A DNA stretch of 64,000 nt from Caballeronia telluris (GTDB taxonomy: Bacteria; Pseudomonadota; Gammaproteobacteria; Burkholderiales; Burkholderiaceae), in the NCBI RefSeq assembly GCF_001544495.1, contig NZ_FCNZ02000009.1, forward strand, positions 1 through 64,000. The letters run 5' to 3'. The position numbers and the translations under genes were made by a program. Under the pieces are notes generated by a model that was not told the origin of the DNA, did not search any database, and saw only the letters and a program-made list of their open reading frames with translations. Shown here piece after piece: positions 7,290 to 16,612 of this stretch (within the stretch, counting starts at the first letter, position 1; each line of letters begins with the position of its first letter).

Positions 7290-7371
7290 GAAAAAAAGCG
7301 CGACTAAAGAGTCGCGCTGAAAGGTTTGGAGATCTTTTCCGTCAACGAAAAAGTCTGCTTCGGAAAGCAGA
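7290..7371 (-). ncRNA. possible small RNA
   Basis: On the minus strand a TATACT -10-like box (7383-7378) is followed by about 80 bases ending in a strong terminator. A first hairpin is CTGCTT / AAGCAG (about 7367-7352); the terminator stem is AGCGCGACT / AGTCGCGCT (7318-7297) and is followed by seven U. No minus-strand gene ends here, so the terminator needs another explanation. No good -35 box is present, and a leader or riboregulator is equally possible. Confidence 0.4.
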
Positions 7372-7383
7372 GACACTAGTATA

Positions 7384-7787
7384 ACGAGCGTCGTAGCAAT
7401 AATTACCACCACAAACGGCAAACGACTATTGCGCTTATCTCAATAATCTAACTTTCGGATTATTCTTCTTGTGCATTGCATTATCTTTGTCGTGAATGCG
7501 CAACGGCGAAAGGTTGACACCTCTTCCCAGCTATTTTCGATTTCTCAAAAAGCCTTGTCGCTCAAGGCTTTACGGCAATTTTTCGATCATTGCCGATCAA
7601 AGAATACTTTATTGCGTATTTCGGAATGTCTGCGCTGTAACCTCGTCTTTACACTTCGTGTGGTCCGGAAACAAATGTGTTCGAAATGAACATATTGCTC
7701 GCCTGACAGCGCCTCTCGCAGCGCGTCGGAGGGAAGGTTTCCTTCAAGCCTGGGCTCACCGCCCATTCTGCTCTCGGAGTTACAAAG
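7384..7787. other. long upstream region of the porin gene
   Basis: About 400 AT-rich bases without a supported gene. It should contain the porin promoter and mRNA leader; TTGACA occurs at 7515-7520 but without a well-spaced -10 box. Long regulated leaders are common for porin genes. Confidence 0.4.
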
Positions 7788-8933
7788 ATGAAAAAGACTC
7801 TCATGGTCGCCGCCCTGACGGGCGTATTTGCTACCGCCGCTCACGCACAAAGCAGCGTCACGCTGTACGGCCTGATCGACGCGGGCATCACGTATACCAA
7901 CAATCAGCAAGGCCACAGCAACTTCAAGGCGACGAGCGGTTCGGTCAACGGCAGCCGTTGGGGCTTGCGCGGTTCTGAAGACCTCGGCGGCGGCCTGAAG
8001 GCAATCTTCACGTTGGAAAACGGCTTCAACATCATGAACGGCAACAACCTCCAGGGCGGCCGTGAGTTCGGTCGTCAGGCGTTTGTCGGTCTGTCGAGCC
8101 AGCAATTCGGCGCCGTGACGCTCGGTCGCCAATATGATTCCGTCGTCGACTACCTCGGGCCGCTGGCTCTGACGGGCACGCAATACGGCGGCACGCAGTT
8201 CGCCCACCCGTTCGACAACGACAACCTCGATAACTCGTTCCGCGTGAACAACTCGGTCAAGTACACGAGCGCGAACTACGGCGGCTTCAAGTTCGGCGGC
8301 ATGTACGGCTTCTCGAACGAAGCGGGCGGTTTCGCGAACAACCGCGCTTACAGCGTCGGCGCATCGTATAACTATGGCCCGTTGAACGTCGCTGCGGCAT
8401 ACATGCAGTTGAACAACGCGAATTCGGCGCTTGCCTTGACGACGAACGCAGGCGGCGCAATCTCGACGGACGCTCCGTTCTCCGCGGGCCGTCAGCGCAC
8501 CTTCGGCGGCGGCATCAGCTACGCCTTCGGCCCGGCAACGGTTGGCTTCGTGTTCACGCAGACGATGCTGGACGACGCAACGCAAATCACGGCAGCCGGC
8601 ACGGGCGGCGCGGCGATCGCCCTGACCGATCCGCACGTTCGCTTCACCAACTACGAAGTCAATGGCCGTTACAACCTGACGCCGGCTCTGAGCCTGGCAG
8701 GCGCGTACACGTACACGGACAGCCGTATCGACGGCGTGAAGCCGAAGTTCCACCAGGTCAGCCTGCAAACGGCCTACGCGCTGTCGAAGCGCACGGACGT
8801 GTATCTGCAAGGCGAATACCAGCACGTGACCGACACCGACGGTACGAACCTCGGCGCGACGATCACGGGTGTTGGCGTGTCGTCGACGGAAAACCAGGTT
8901 TCGGCAACGGTCGGCATTCGTCACCGCTTCTAA
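7788..8933 (+). CDS. general porin, Burkholderia type
   Basis: A 381-residue trimeric outer-membrane porin of the Gram-negative porin family, forming a 16-stranded barrel for diffusion of small hydrophilic molecules. It has a signal peptide cut after AHA, the mature start QSSVTLYGLIDAGI shared by Burkholderia OpcP/Omp38-type porins, the hallmark SRWGLRGSEDLGGGLKAIF, and a C-terminal Phe (IRHRF) needed for barrel assembly by BAM. The alternating glycine/aromatic pattern runs throughout. Codon use is strongly biased towards C/G-ending preferred codons, as expected for a highly expressed protein. GGAG precedes the ATG. It is monocistronic, with a long leader and its own terminator. Confidence 0.96.
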   Translation: MKKTLMVAALTGVFATAAHAQSSVTLYGLIDAGITYTNNQQGHSNFKATSGSVNGSRWGLRGSEDLGGGLKAIFTLENGFNIMNGNNLQGGREFGRQAFVGLSSQQFGAVTLGRQYDSVVDYLGPLALTGTQYGGTQFAHPFDNDNLDNSFRVNNSVKYTSANYGGFKFGGMYGFSNEAGGFANNRAYSVGASYNYGPLNVAAAYMQLNNANSALALTTNAGGAISTDAPFSAGRQRTFGGGISYAFGPATVGFVFTQTMLDDATQITAAGTGGAAIALTDPHVRFTNYEVNGRYNLTPALSLAGAYTYTDSRIDGVKPKFHQVSLQTAYALSKRTDVYLQGEYQHVTDTDGTNLGATITGVGVSSTENQVSATVGIRHRF

Positions 8934-8973
8934 GCCTTGTTCTAAGTCTTACCCGCAGTACCGACGTGCAAAA

Positions 8974-8998
8974 GGCGCCGCTTGCGGCGCCTTTTTTT
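8974..8998 (+). terminator. terminator shared by porin and greB
   Basis: GGCGCCG (8974-8980), loop CTTG, CGGCGCC (8985-8991) and seven T. It ends the porin transcript and, with A bases on the left, may also work for the convergent greB transcript. Confidence 0.9.
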
Positions 8999-9021
8999 AT
9001 GCTTCGATTGCGGTGCGCTGT

Positions 9022-9579
9022 TCAGGAAGCGCGCGGATACCGGACATCGAGAATATCGATCTGCTGCACGCCCGCCGGCGTGTGCAACGCCACGGTGTCT
9101 CCGATCTTCGCCTTCAGGAGCGCACGCGCGATCGGCGAAATCCAGCTGACGTGCCCGACATCGAGATCGACCTCGTCCACACCGACGATCGTCACCATAT
9201 GCGACTCGCCGTCGTCGCCCGCGTAGTCGACCGTTGCGCCAAAAAACACCTGATCGACGTTTTCCTGCTTGCTGCTGTCGACGACTTCCGCGAGATCCAG
9301 CCGCTTTGTCAGAAAACGGATCCGCCGGTCGATCTCGCGCAGGCGCCGCTTGCCGTAGATATAGTCGCCGTTTTCCGATCGATCCCCGTTCGACGCCGCC
9401 CATGAGAGCAGCTTCACGATGTCCGGGCGCTCGACATCGAGCAGATGCAGCAGTTCGTCGCGCAGCCGCTGATGCCCGGCCGGCGTGATGTAGTTCTTGG
9501 TGCCCGCGGGCACGTCCGGCTGGGCGAGATCGAGGTCGTCGTCCGTATCGTCCGATTCTTTGACAAATGCTTTATTCAT
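9022..9579 (-). CDS. greB: transcription elongation factor GreB
   Basis: A 185-residue Gre factor, which enters the secondary channel of backtracked RNA polymerase and triggers cleavage of the RNA 3' end. The N-terminal coiled coil (YITPAGHQRLRDELLHLL ... RRLREIDRRIRFL) carries the acidic tip in NGDRSENGDYIYGK; the C-terminal FKBP-like domain holds ISPIARALLKAKIGDTV. The long acidic N-terminal extension (DDTDDDLDL) and the RRLREIDRR tract favour GreB over GreA. In this lineage it lies next to the spoT-rpoZ block, here separated by two tRNA genes and a DUF2591 gene. Confidence 0.93.
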   Translation of the reverse strand: MNKAFVKESDDTDDDLDLAQPDVPAGTKNYITPAGHQRLRDELLHLLDVERPDIVKLLSWAASNGDRSENGDYIYGKRRLREIDRRIRFLTKRLDLAEVVDSSKQENVDQVFFGATVDYAGDDGESHMVTIVGVDEVDLDVGHVSWISPIARALLKAKIGDTVALHTPAGVQQIDILDVRYPRAS

Positions 9580-9713
9580 GGTGCAAACCGCTCAAAAGTC
9601 CCGTGGGAAATGCGCGCAGGATTACGATTACGCTGATGTACAAGGTAACACGAAGGCCAACGAAAACCCGGCGAAAATGCCTTCCAGCTCTTCCTTTTTC
9701 AGACAGCTTTGTC

Positions 9714-9719
9714 TATAAT
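9714..9719 (+). promoter_or_regulatory. -10 box of the tRNA-Arg genes
   Basis: A perfect TATAAT 13 bases before the first tRNA-Arg. The -35 region is poor. It is likely to drive both tRNA genes, which share the terminator at 10003. Confidence 0.6.
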
Positions 9720-9732
9720 CTCGCTTCTGCGT

Positions 9733-9809
9733 GCGGCTGTAGCTCAGTTGGATAGAGTACTTGGCTACGAACCAAGGGGTCGTGGGTTCGAATCCTGCCA
9801 GCCGCACCA
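9733..9809 (+). tRNA. tRNA-Arg(ACG), copy 1
   Basis: A 77-nt cloverleaf with acceptor GCGGCTG/CAGCCGC, anticodon stem CTTGG/CCAAG, loop CTACGAA (anticodon ACG) and encoded CCA. It is identical to the copy at 9917-9993. The ACG wobble base is normally edited to inosine by TadA to read CGU, CGC and CGA. Confidence 0.98.
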
Positions 9810-9916
9810 CTCTTTCAAGCGTATTTTCCCTCGGGAAGTCGTTTAATCAGCAAATCGCGCTTAACCACAAGCGCAGCGAAGTATCACGAAGTTATCAAGT
9901 AGTATCGGTTTTGCGT

Positions 9917-9993
9917 GCGGCTGTAGCTCAGTTGGATAGAGTACTTGGCTACGAACCAAGGGGTCGTGGGTTCGAATCCTGCCAGCCGCACCA
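9917..9993 (+). tRNA. tRNA-Arg(ACG), copy 2
   Basis: The same 77 bases as the copy at 9733-9809, including CCA, after a spacer of 107 bases. A few flanking bases (TGCGT before, CCAC across the end) are also shared. It is followed by a strong terminator. Confidence 0.98.
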
Positions 9994-10002
9994 CCTTTTG
10001 AA

Positions 10003-10028
10003 GGGCCTTCCATTCGGAAGGCCCTTTT
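10003..10028 (+). terminator. terminator of the tRNA-Arg transcript
   Basis: GGGCCTTCC (10003-10011), loop ATTC, GGAAGGCCC (10016-10024) and four T, ten bases after the second tRNA. Confidence 0.9.
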
Positions 10029-10063
10029 GTTTTGGCCTCGCGGTTTTGGCCTCGCGTTCGGGT

Positions 10064-10555
10064 TTATTGACGCGGCGCCGATCCAATATCGCCGATGCGT
10101 CCGTCCGGCACCGGCATGTCTTCCACCGATGCCACCGCGCTCGCCTCGCCGATCGGTTCCGCGTGGGCGCCGAGCAGCGTCTGCGGGCGACGCAGGTATT
10201 CGTCGTCGACCGTGTCGCCAAACGCATGGCGCACGAACGCGCGCAGCAACGCGATTCTGAGCGACGCGCCCCGCCCTTCCACCTCTCCCCCGTCCTTAGC
10301 GAACGTCGCGGTGCAGATCACCTCGCCGCGTCCGTGGTCGCTCACTTCGAGCCGGCATGCGCGCTCCAGCACGACCGACGCCGCTTCCCACGACGTCGAC
10401 GGCAGGAAGCGGCCGTCCCACGGCTTGCCGCGATCGTTGCCGCGGATCGAGAGCGTCTCGCCGCTGTCGGTGAAGTGAATTTCGCGGATGAAGTCGTGCA
10501 GGCCGCGCGCGACCCAGTAGTCGAGCGCGGGACCTTCGAGATCGGATGTTTTCAT
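10064..10555 (-). CDS. DUF2591 (phage NinX-like) protein
   Basis: A 163-residue protein starting MKTSDLEGPALDYWVARG. The ALDYWVA motif near the start is the signature of DUF2591, a family of unknown function that includes NinX of lambdoid phages and also occurs in Burkholderia chromosomes. Other family-like segments are SWEAASVVLER and LRIALLRAFVRHAFGD near the C-terminus. An upstream in-frame ATG at 10588 is possible, but AAGGGC before 10555 favours the shorter form. It follows spoT on the same strand after 88 bases. Function is unknown; phage origin is possible because two tRNA genes, common integration targets, adjoin it. Confidence 0.75.
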   Translation of the reverse strand: MKTSDLEGPALDYWVARGLHDFIREIHFTDSGETLSIRGNDRGKPWDGRFLPSTSWEAASVVLERACRLEVSDHGRGEVICTATFAKDGGEVEGRGASLRIALLRAFVRHAFGDTVDDEYLRRPQTLLGAHAEPIGEASAVASVEDMPVPDGRIGDIGSAPRQ

Positions 10556-10643
10556 GGTCGTGCCCTTGTGTACGTCGTGTTCGTTCAACGGGTACAGGCA
10601 CGCAGGTTACGTTCCAGCGCCGGCGCGCCAAAAACGGTCGATG

Positions 10644-13040
10644 TCAGTAGTCGCCGCGTTCGCGGTCGATGCGCATGCCGCCATCCTGGTTGCGATGGTG
10701 CGGCTCGTCGCTCGGACGCTCGCGCGCGATGCGCATCACGTCGGGATTCGTGCGCACGCGTCGCATCACATTCGCGAGATGCACGCGGTCGCTCACCTGG
10801 ATCACGAAGCGCAGCAGCGTGGCGTCCTGCGTGGGATCTTCGTCCATCGCGATGTGGACGATGTTCGCGTCCGCCGACGTGATGTCCGCGGCGACCCGCG
10901 CGAACACGCCCTTCGTATTCTTCACAAGCACCTTGACCGCGACGTCGAAGAGACGCCCCGGCTGCGGCGCCCACGCCACGTCGATCCAGCGGCCCGGATC
11001 GCGGCGATGAATGCGCTGCGCGACGCGGCAGTCGGTCGTGTGGATCGCCATGCCGAGGCCGATGCCGATATAGCCCATGATGTCGTCGCCGGGAATCGGG
11101 CGGCAGCACGCCGACAACTGCACCGACATCCCTTCCGTACCCGTGATGACCACCGGCGGTGCCGTGTTCGTGGTGAAGCTTTCGCGCGGGGAATCGTCGT
11201 CGTCGCGACCGTTCATCAGCACTTCGATGCGCTTCGCCATCACCGCCGCCACGCGCCGGCCGAGACCGATATCCGCGAAGATTTCCTGGCGCGTCTTGTT
11301 GCCGGTCCACTGCACGAGCTTTTCCCACGCTTCCGGCGTGACTTCCGCGAGCGTGAGGCCGTAGCCCTTGAGACTTTGATCGACGAGCCGCTCGCCCAGT
11401 TGCACCGATTCGTTGAGCCGCATCGTCTTCAGATAGTGGCGGATGGCCGAGCGCGCCTTGCCGGTGCGCACGAAGCCGAGCCATGCGGGATTCGGCTTCG
11501 AATACGGCGCCGTGATGACTTCGACGATGTCGCCGCTCTTCAATTCGGTGCGCAGCGGCAGCAGTTCGTTGTTGATCTTCACCGCGACGCACTGGTTGCC
11601 GAGGTCGCTGTGGATCGAATACGCGAAGTCGAGCGCGGTTGCGCCGCGCGGCAGCGGCATGATTTTCGACTTCGGCGTGAAGACGTAGACGGCGTCCGGG
11701 AACAGGTCGATCTTGACGTGTTCGAGGAATTCGCTGGAGTCGCCCGCTTCGCTCTGAATGTCGAGCAGCGACTTCAGCCACTGGTGCGCGCGCTTTTGCA
11801 CGTCGTTGAGATCCGCGCCGCCGTTCTTGTACAGCCAGTGCGCGGCCACGCCCGCCTCGGCGATCTCGTGCATCTTGCGCGTGCGGATCTGGAACTCGAT
11901 CGGCGCGCCGAACGGACCGACGAGCGTCGTGTGAAGCGACTGATAGCCGTTCACCTTCGGGATCGCGATGTAGTCCTTGAACTTTCCCGGCACGGGCTTA
12001 TAAAGCGCATGCAGCGCGCCGATGCACGTATAGCATTCGAGCGCGGTTTCGACGACCACGCGAAAACCGTACACATCCAGCACCTGCGAGAACGACAACT
12101 GCTTGTCGCGCATCTTCTTGTAGATGCTGTAGATGGTCTTTTCGCGGCCGGTGACTTCGGCGGAAATCTTGGCGTCGCCGATCGTGCGCTGCACCGCTTC
12201 GAGAATCTTGCCGACCACTTCGCGCCGGTTGCCGCGCGCCGCCTTCACCGCTTTTTCAAGCGTGGCGTAGCGACGCGGGTTGAAGTTCGCGAAGCTCAGG
12301 TCCTGCAGCTCGCGATAGGTATTGTTCAGCCCGAGCCGATGTGCGATCGGCGCGTAAATGTCGATGGTCTCGCGCGCCACGCGCCGGCGCTTCTCCGACG
12401 GCACGGCGCCCAGCGTGCGCATGTTGTGCAGCCGGTCGGCGAGTTTCACGAGGATCACGCGCACGTCGCGCGCCATCGCGAGCAGCATCTTGCGGAAGTT
12501 TTCCGCCTGCGCTTCCTCGCGGTTGCGAAACTCCATCTTGTCCAGCTTCGACAAGCCGTCGACCAGTTCCGCGACCTTCGCGCCGAAGCGCTCGGCGATC
12601 TCGGTCTTGGTGACGCCCTGGTCCTCGATCACGTCGTGCAGCAGCGCCGCCATGATCGACTGCGCGTCGAGCTTCCAGCCCGCGCAGATTTCGGCGACCG
12701 CGACCGGATGCGTGATGTACGGCTCGCCGCTCTGCCGGTACTGGCCGAGATGCGCTTCGTCGCTGAAATGGAAGGCCGCCTTGACGTCCTTGATCTCTTC
12801 GGGCGTGAGATAGGACGAAAGCCCGTTCGTCAGTTTCGCGATGGAAACGACGTCATGACGGCGTGGCTGCTCGGGTGTCGCGGTCGGCCCGAACAGATGG
12901 CGAAACGACTGTTCGAGGACTGCGTCGATGTATCTGCGTGCCGGCGCAGACTGGTTCGGCTCTTGGGCCGAGTCCTGGGCCGACTCGTGGTCGGCGTCGC
13001 TATCCGCGTCGACGGAGACGGGCAAGGGTGTGTGACTCAT
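10644..13040 (-). CDS. spoT: bifunctional (p)ppGpp synthetase/hydrolase
   Basis: A 798-residue RelA/SpoT homologue that makes and degrades the alarmone (p)ppGpp. Order: variable acidic N-terminus (residues 1-60), HD hydrolase domain with intact GEPYITHPVAVAEI, ALLHDVIEDQ and KLADRLHNMR (so hydrolysis is expected), synthetase domain with RVVVETALECYTCIGALH and KFKDYIAIPKVNGYQSLHT, TGS domain (VYVFTPKSKIMPLPRGATALDFAY), the linker with the CCRPIPGDDIMGY motif, and a C-terminal ACT domain. An intact HD motif identifies the SpoT/Rel type rather than RelA. GGAGG precedes the start. It lies 68 bases after rpoZ, the conserved arrangement that links alarmone metabolism to the omega subunit, which forms part of a ppGpp site on RNA polymerase. 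Confidence 0.97.
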   Translation of the reverse strand: MSHTPLPVSVDADSDADHESAQDSAQEPNQSAPARRYIDAVLEQSFRHLFGPTATPEQPRRHDVVSIAKLTNGLSSYLTPEEIKDVKAAFHFSDEAHLGQYRQSGEPYITHPVAVAEICAGWKLDAQSIMAALLHDVIEDQGVTKTEIAERFGAKVAELVDGLSKLDKMEFRNREEAQAENFRKMLLAMARDVRVILVKLADRLHNMRTLGAVPSEKRRRVARETIDIYAPIAHRLGLNNTYRELQDLSFANFNPRRYATLEKAVKAARGNRREVVGKILEAVQRTIGDAKISAEVTGREKTIYSIYKKMRDKQLSFSQVLDVYGFRVVVETALECYTCIGALHALYKPVPGKFKDYIAIPKVNGYQSLHTTLVGPFGAPIEFQIRTRKMHEIAEAGVAAHWLYKNGGADLNDVQKRAHQWLKSLLDIQSEAGDSSEFLEHVKIDLFPDAVYVFTPKSKIMPLPRGATALDFAYSIHSDLGNQCVAVKINNELLPLRTELKSGDIVEVITAPYSKPNPAWLGFVRTGKARSAIRHYLKTMRLNESVQLGERLVDQSLKGYGLTLAEVTPEAWEKLVQWTGNKTRQEIFADIGLGRRVAAVMAKRIEVLMNGRDDDDSPRESFTTNTAPPVVITGTEGMSVQLSACCRPIPGDDIMGYIGIGLGMAIHTTDCRVAQRIHRRDPGRWIDVAWAPQPGRLFDVAVKVLVKNTKGVFARVAADITSADANIVHIAMDEDPTQDATLLRFVIQVSDRVHLANVMRRVRTNPDVMRIARERPSDEPHHRNQDGGMRIDRERGDY

Positions 13041-13108
13041 GTTCGCCTCCGTGGTTGTGACGTGGTGGACGCCGTTGCTAAGAAAAGCGCGATGAAAAAA
13101 CGGCGCCT

Positions 13109-13312
13109 TTAGACCGGCACCTTCTTCAGCATCTCCACCCCGACCTGGCCTGCCGCGATTTCGCGCAGCGCAACGACCGTGGGTTTGTCGCGGCTTTCGA
13201 TTTTCGGCGTGTGGCCCTGTGCAAGCTGACGTGCACGATAGGTCGCCGCGAGCGCCAGCTCGAAGCGGTTCGGGATCTGTTTCAGACAGTCTTCTACGGT
13301 GATGCGGGCCAT
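13109..13312 (-). CDS. rpoZ: RNA polymerase omega subunit
   Basis: The 67-residue omega subunit, which helps fold the beta' subunit and contributes to ppGpp binding. It begins [30 protein letters not shown], the family signature, and is full length for betaproteobacteria. GGAA lies upstream of the start. It is placed between gmk and spoT on the same strand, consistent with one gmk-rpoZ-spoT transcript. Confidence 0.97.
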
Positions 13313-13369
13313 GTTTGTTTCCTTCGGAATATGTTCTTCATTCTACCTTATGTGACCGGAACGCCCTGA

Positions 13370-14047
13370 TCACGAAGCGTGCGGCGTATGAATGCCCAGC
13401 TCCACGAAAAGCTGCGTGTGGCGGGCGTATTGCGAACCGAAGCGCAGACGCGTCGCCGCCACGAGACATTGCAGTTCCGAGAGCGCGCGTTCGAAGTTCT
13501 CGTTGATCACGACGTACTCCGCTTCCGGCGCATGCGACATCTCGCTGCCGGCCGCGAGCAGGCGCCTCACGATCACGTTCTGCGGGTCCTGTCCGCGCTT
13601 CTTCAGGCGGTCTTCCAGCGCATCGAGCGACGGCGGCAGGATAAAGATCTCGACTGCGTTCCTGAACTGCTTCTTGACCTGCTGCGCGCCCTGCCAGTCG
13701 ATTTCGAGCAGCACGTCGTGGCCGCTCTTCATCTGTTCCTCGATCCACACGCGCGAGGTCGCATAGTAGTTGCCGTGCACTTCCGCGCTTTCCAGGAACT
13801 CGCCCGTCGCATGACGCTCCATGAATTCGTCGACGGAGACGAAGTGGTACTGCACGCCGTTCTTGTCCTTCGGACGCGGCTCGCGCGTCGTGTACGACAC
13901 CGACAGGCGGATCGCCGGGTCCTGCGCGAGGAGCGCGTTGACGAGCGTCGACTTGCCCGCGCCCGAGGGCGCGACGACCATGAAGAGGTTGCCCGGATAA
14001 ATGCCGGTGTAGGTGCTGAGATGCGAGGTGCGCGTCGGGGTGGTCAT
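13370..14047 (-). CDS. gmk: guanylate kinase
   Basis: A 225-residue guanylate kinase, converting GMP and ATP to GDP and ADP. The P-loop is [17 protein letters not shown], followed by the GMP-binding [22 protein letters not shown] and the [16 protein letters not shown] segment; [14 protein letters not shown] and a lid with [10 protein letters not shown] complete the fold. An N-terminal extension of about 20 residues precedes the usual start; an internal start near MVVAPSG is too late. It is in the yicC-gmk-rpoZ-spoT block, seven bases after yicC, and supplies GDP/GTP, the precursor of (p)ppGpp. Confidence 0.97.
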   Translation of the reverse strand: MTTPTRTSHLSTYTGIYPGNLFMVVAPSGAGKSTLVNALLAQDPAIRLSVSYTTREPRPKDKNGVQYHFVSVDEFMERHATGEFLESAEVHGNYYATSRVWIEEQMKSGHDVLLEIDWQGAQQVKKQFRNAVEIFILPPSLDALEDRLKKRGQDPQNVIVRRLLAAGSEMSHAPEAEYVVINENFERALSELQCLVAATRLRFGSQYARHTQLFVELGIHTPHAS

Positions 14048-14054
14048 TGAAACG

Positions 14055-14987
14055 TTACTCCAGGTTTTGTACTTGCTCGCGCATCTGCTCGATGAGGAGC
14101 TTCAACGTCATCGACGCATCGGCGAGTTCCTTCGCCGCCGCCTTCGAGCCGAGCGTATTCGCTTCGCGGTTCAGTTCCTGCATCATGAAGTCGAGGCGCT
14201 TGCCGACCTTGCCGCCCTTTTGCAGCACGTGGCGCGTCTCGGAGAGATGCGCGGTGAGCCGCTGCAGTTCTTCCGCGATGTCGATGCGGATGCCGTAGAT
14301 GGTCACCTCCTGGCGAATCCGCTCCGCGATTTCCTCGCGCGGCAGGCTCGTCGGGGTGCCTTCGGGCGCCGCGATGCCGAGCGCGTCCTGCAGCCGCTCG
14401 ACGATCTTTTGCTGATGCTTCGCGATCAGTTCGGGAACGAGCGGCGTCACGCGCGCGACGATCGCTTCCATTTCGGTTGCGTTGTTGATCAGCACCGACG
14501 CGAGCGCCGCGCCTTCGCGCGCGCGGACGTCGATCAGGTCGGCGATGGCCTGCTTGCCGCAGGCGATGACCGCTTCGCGCAACGCTTCCGGCGACACGCC
14601 GCTTTCCGCGAGCACGCCCGGCCAGCGCAGGATTTCGCCGGTGCGCATGCGTTCGGCCTGCGGGAAGGTTTCCAGCACCGAGCGCTCCAGCGCCGCGAGT
14701 TGCGAGAGCGCATCGCGGTTGAGCGCGCCGGCGTTCGCGGTTTGTTCCGCGCGATTCAGGTTGATACGGATGTCGACCTTGCCGCGCGAGAGCTTCGTCA
14801 TCAGCATTTCGCGCAGTTGCGGCTCGCAGGCGCGCACGTCTTCGGGCATGCGGAAGTTCAGGTCGAGAAAGCGCGAATTCACCGTGCGCAATTCCACGGA
14901 TACGCCGATGCCCGAGCCGCTCGGTCCCGTACCGTCCGCGGCGACTTCGCGCGTCGCGCTGGCATAGCCTGTCATGCTGTAGATCAT
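14055..14987 (-). CDS. yicC: YicC family endoribonuclease
   Basis: A 310-residue YicC/YloC protein. The start [14 protein letters not shown] and [22 protein letters not shown] are conserved signatures of the N-terminal domain; the C-terminal DUF1732 part contains RTEIRxD-like [18 protein letters not shown] and [20 protein letters not shown]. Members are described as endoribonucleases acting on some small RNAs in E. coli. It lies immediately upstream of gmk, an arrangement common across bacteria. Confidence 0.95.
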   Translation of the reverse strand: MIYSMTGYASATREVAADGTGPSGSGIGVSVELRTVNSRFLDLNFRMPEDVRACEPQLREMLMTKLSRGKVDIRINLNRAEQTANAGALNRDALSQLAALERSVLETFPQAERMRTGEILRWPGVLAESGVSPEALREAVIACGKQAIADLIDVRAREGAALASVLINNATEMEAIVARVTPLVPELIAKHQQKIVERLQDALGIAAPEGTPTSLPREEIAERIRQEVTIYGIRIDIAEELQRLTAHLSETRHVLQKGGKVGKRLDFMMQELNREANTLGSKAAAKELADASMTLKLLIEQMREQVQNLE

Positions 14988-15240
14988 GGTGCGTCTCGCG
15001 ATTGATGCCTCCGAACGGAGGCCGGTTTGCTACGAGCGCCCGGCTGGTGACTTGTGCATGAGGGGCACGCGAGGACGGCCGGGCGGGGAAGCAGCCATTA
15101 TCCCATTTTTGCCGCGAAGGCCCGGCAATCGCGCCGGTCAAGCCGATGCCGCGCGGGGCTCGCCGACGATCGCGATCGATTGGCGATAAAATCGCACGTC
15201 GAGCGTCGCTCGCGTTTTTCCACCTTTTCCCGCCCATTCC
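14988..15240. other. divergent region between yicC and rph
   Basis: A 253-base gap that must hold promoters for the yicC-gmk-rpoZ-spoT and rph-rdgB-hemW transcripts. No strong -35/-10 pair or operator was recognised. Confidence 0.4.
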
Positions 15241-16002
15241 ATGACCGACTCCGTTCTGCTCGACCCCTCCGCCCTCGACCGCCCGAGCGGCCGCCGCGCG
15301 AACCAGTTGCGCGACGTGCGCATCACGCGCCACTACACGAAGCACGCGGAAGGCTCGGTGCTCGTCGAATTCGGCGACACCAAGGTGATCTGCACCGCGA
15401 GCATCGCCGAGCGCGTGCCCGAGTTCCTGCGCGGCCGCGATCAGGGCTGGCTCACGGCGGAATACGGCATGCTGCCGCGCGCCACGCACACGCGCAGCGA
15501 CCGCGAAGCCGCGCGCGGCAAGCAGACCGGCCGCACGCAGGAAATCCAGCGGCTGATCGGGCGCGCGCTGCGCTCCGTGTTCGATCTCAACAAGCTCGGC
15601 GCGCGCACGCTGCACATCGACTGCGACGTGATCCAGGCCGACGGCGGCACGCGCACCGCGAGCATCACCGGCGCGTTCGTCGCGGCGCACGACGCGGTGT
15701 CGAAACTGCTGGCGTCGGGCCGCATCGCGGAATCGCCGGTCAACGATTTCGTCGCGGCCATTTCGGTCGGCGTGTACGCGGGCACGCCGGTGCTCGACCT
15801 CGACTATGACGAAGACTCGCAGTGCGACACCGACATGAACGTCGTGATGACGGGCGCGGGCGGTTTCGTCGAAGTGCAGGGAACGGCCGAAGGCGTGCCC
15901 TTCACGCGCGCCGAAATGAACAAGCTGCTCGATCTCGCGCAAAGCGGCATCGCCACGCTGATCGCGAAGCAAAAGGTCGCGCTGGAGTTGATCGGTGCCT
16001 GA
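15241..16002 (+). CDS. rph: ribonuclease PH
   Basis: A 253-residue phosphorolytic 3'-5' exoribonuclease that trims tRNA 3' ends. Family signatures include [36 protein letters not shown] (split across residues 20-55), [16 protein letters not shown] and [15 protein letters not shown], the phosphate-binding segment. Full length for the family with a short N-terminal extension ([13 protein letters not shown]). It is the first gene of a tightly packed run, overlapping rdgB by eight bases. The yicC/rph divergence is a conserved neighbourhood of RNA-processing genes. Confidence 0.96.
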   Translation: MTDSVLLDPSALDRPSGRRANQLRDVRITRHYTKHAEGSVLVEFGDTKVICTASIAERVPEFLRGRDQGWLTAEYGMLPRATHTRSDREAARGKQTGRTQEIQRLIGRALRSVFDLNKLGARTLHIDCDVIQADGGTRTASITGAFVAAHDAVSKLLASGRIAESPVNDFVAAISVGVYAGTPVLDLDYDEDSQCDTDMNVVMTGAGGFVEVQGTAEGVPFTRAEMNKLLDLAQSGIATLIAKQKVALELIGA

Positions 16003-16612
16003 AGTCAATGAACTGAAGCGGGTCGTCCTCGCCTCGAACAATGCGGGCAAGCTGCGCGAGTTCGCGTCGCTGTTGAGCGCGGCCGGCATCGAACTGATCG
16101 CGCAGGGCGAACTGGGCGTGCCGGAAGCGGAAGAGCCGCACGTGACGTTCGTCGAGAACGCGCTCGCGAAGGCGCGTCATGCGTCGAAGCTGACGGGCCT
16201 GCCCGCGCTCGCCGACGACTCCGGCCTCTGCGTGCACGCGCTGCGCGGCGCGCCCGGCGTGTATTCGGCGCGCTTCGCGCAGCTCGCGGGCGGCGAAAAA
16301 AGCGACGCGGCGAACAACGCGCGCCTCGTCGCCGAACTGGCGGGCAACGCGGATCGACGTGCGTACTATTTCTGCGTGCTCGTGCTGGTGCGTCACGCCG
16401 ACGACCCCGAGCCGTTGATCGCCGAAGGCCGCTGGCATGGCGAAGTCATCGACGCGCCGCGCGGCGCGCACGGCTTCGGCTACGATCCGCACTTCTTCCT
16501 GCCGACGCTGGATGCGACCGCCGCGGAACTCGAACCCGCGCGCAAGAACGCGGTGAGCCATCGCGCGATCGCACTCAACGCACTGCTCGGCCGCCTGAAG
16601 GAACTCGCGTGA
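15995..16612 (+). CDS. rdgB: XTP/dITP pyrophosphatase
   Basis: A 205-residue Ham1/RdgB house-cleaning enzyme that hydrolyses dITP, XTP and related nucleotides to monophosphates, keeping them out of [21 protein letters not shown] contains the SNN.GK..E motif; [23 protein letters not shown] is the second signature, with catalytic Asp; [11 protein letters not shown] and SHRAIAL complete the substrate site. It starts with GTG overlapping the end of rph by eight bases and overlaps hemW by four (GTGA), so translation is probably coupled. Confidence 0.95.
   Translation: MPEVNELKRVVLASNNAGKLREFASLLSAAGIELIAQGELGVPEAEEPHVTFVENALAKARHASKLTGLPALADDSGLCVHALRGAPGVYSARFAQLAGGEKSDAANNARLVAELAGNADRRAYYFCVLVLVRHADDPEPLIAEGRWHGEVIDAPRGAHGFGYDPHFFLPTLDATAAELEPARKNAVSHRAIALNALLGRLKELA

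Noticed and set aside
10554..13112. An 852-codon plus-strand frame opposite spoT
   Set aside because: It lies wholly antisense to spoT, has very high His/Arg/Asp content typical of GC-rich antisense frames, and shows no domain.
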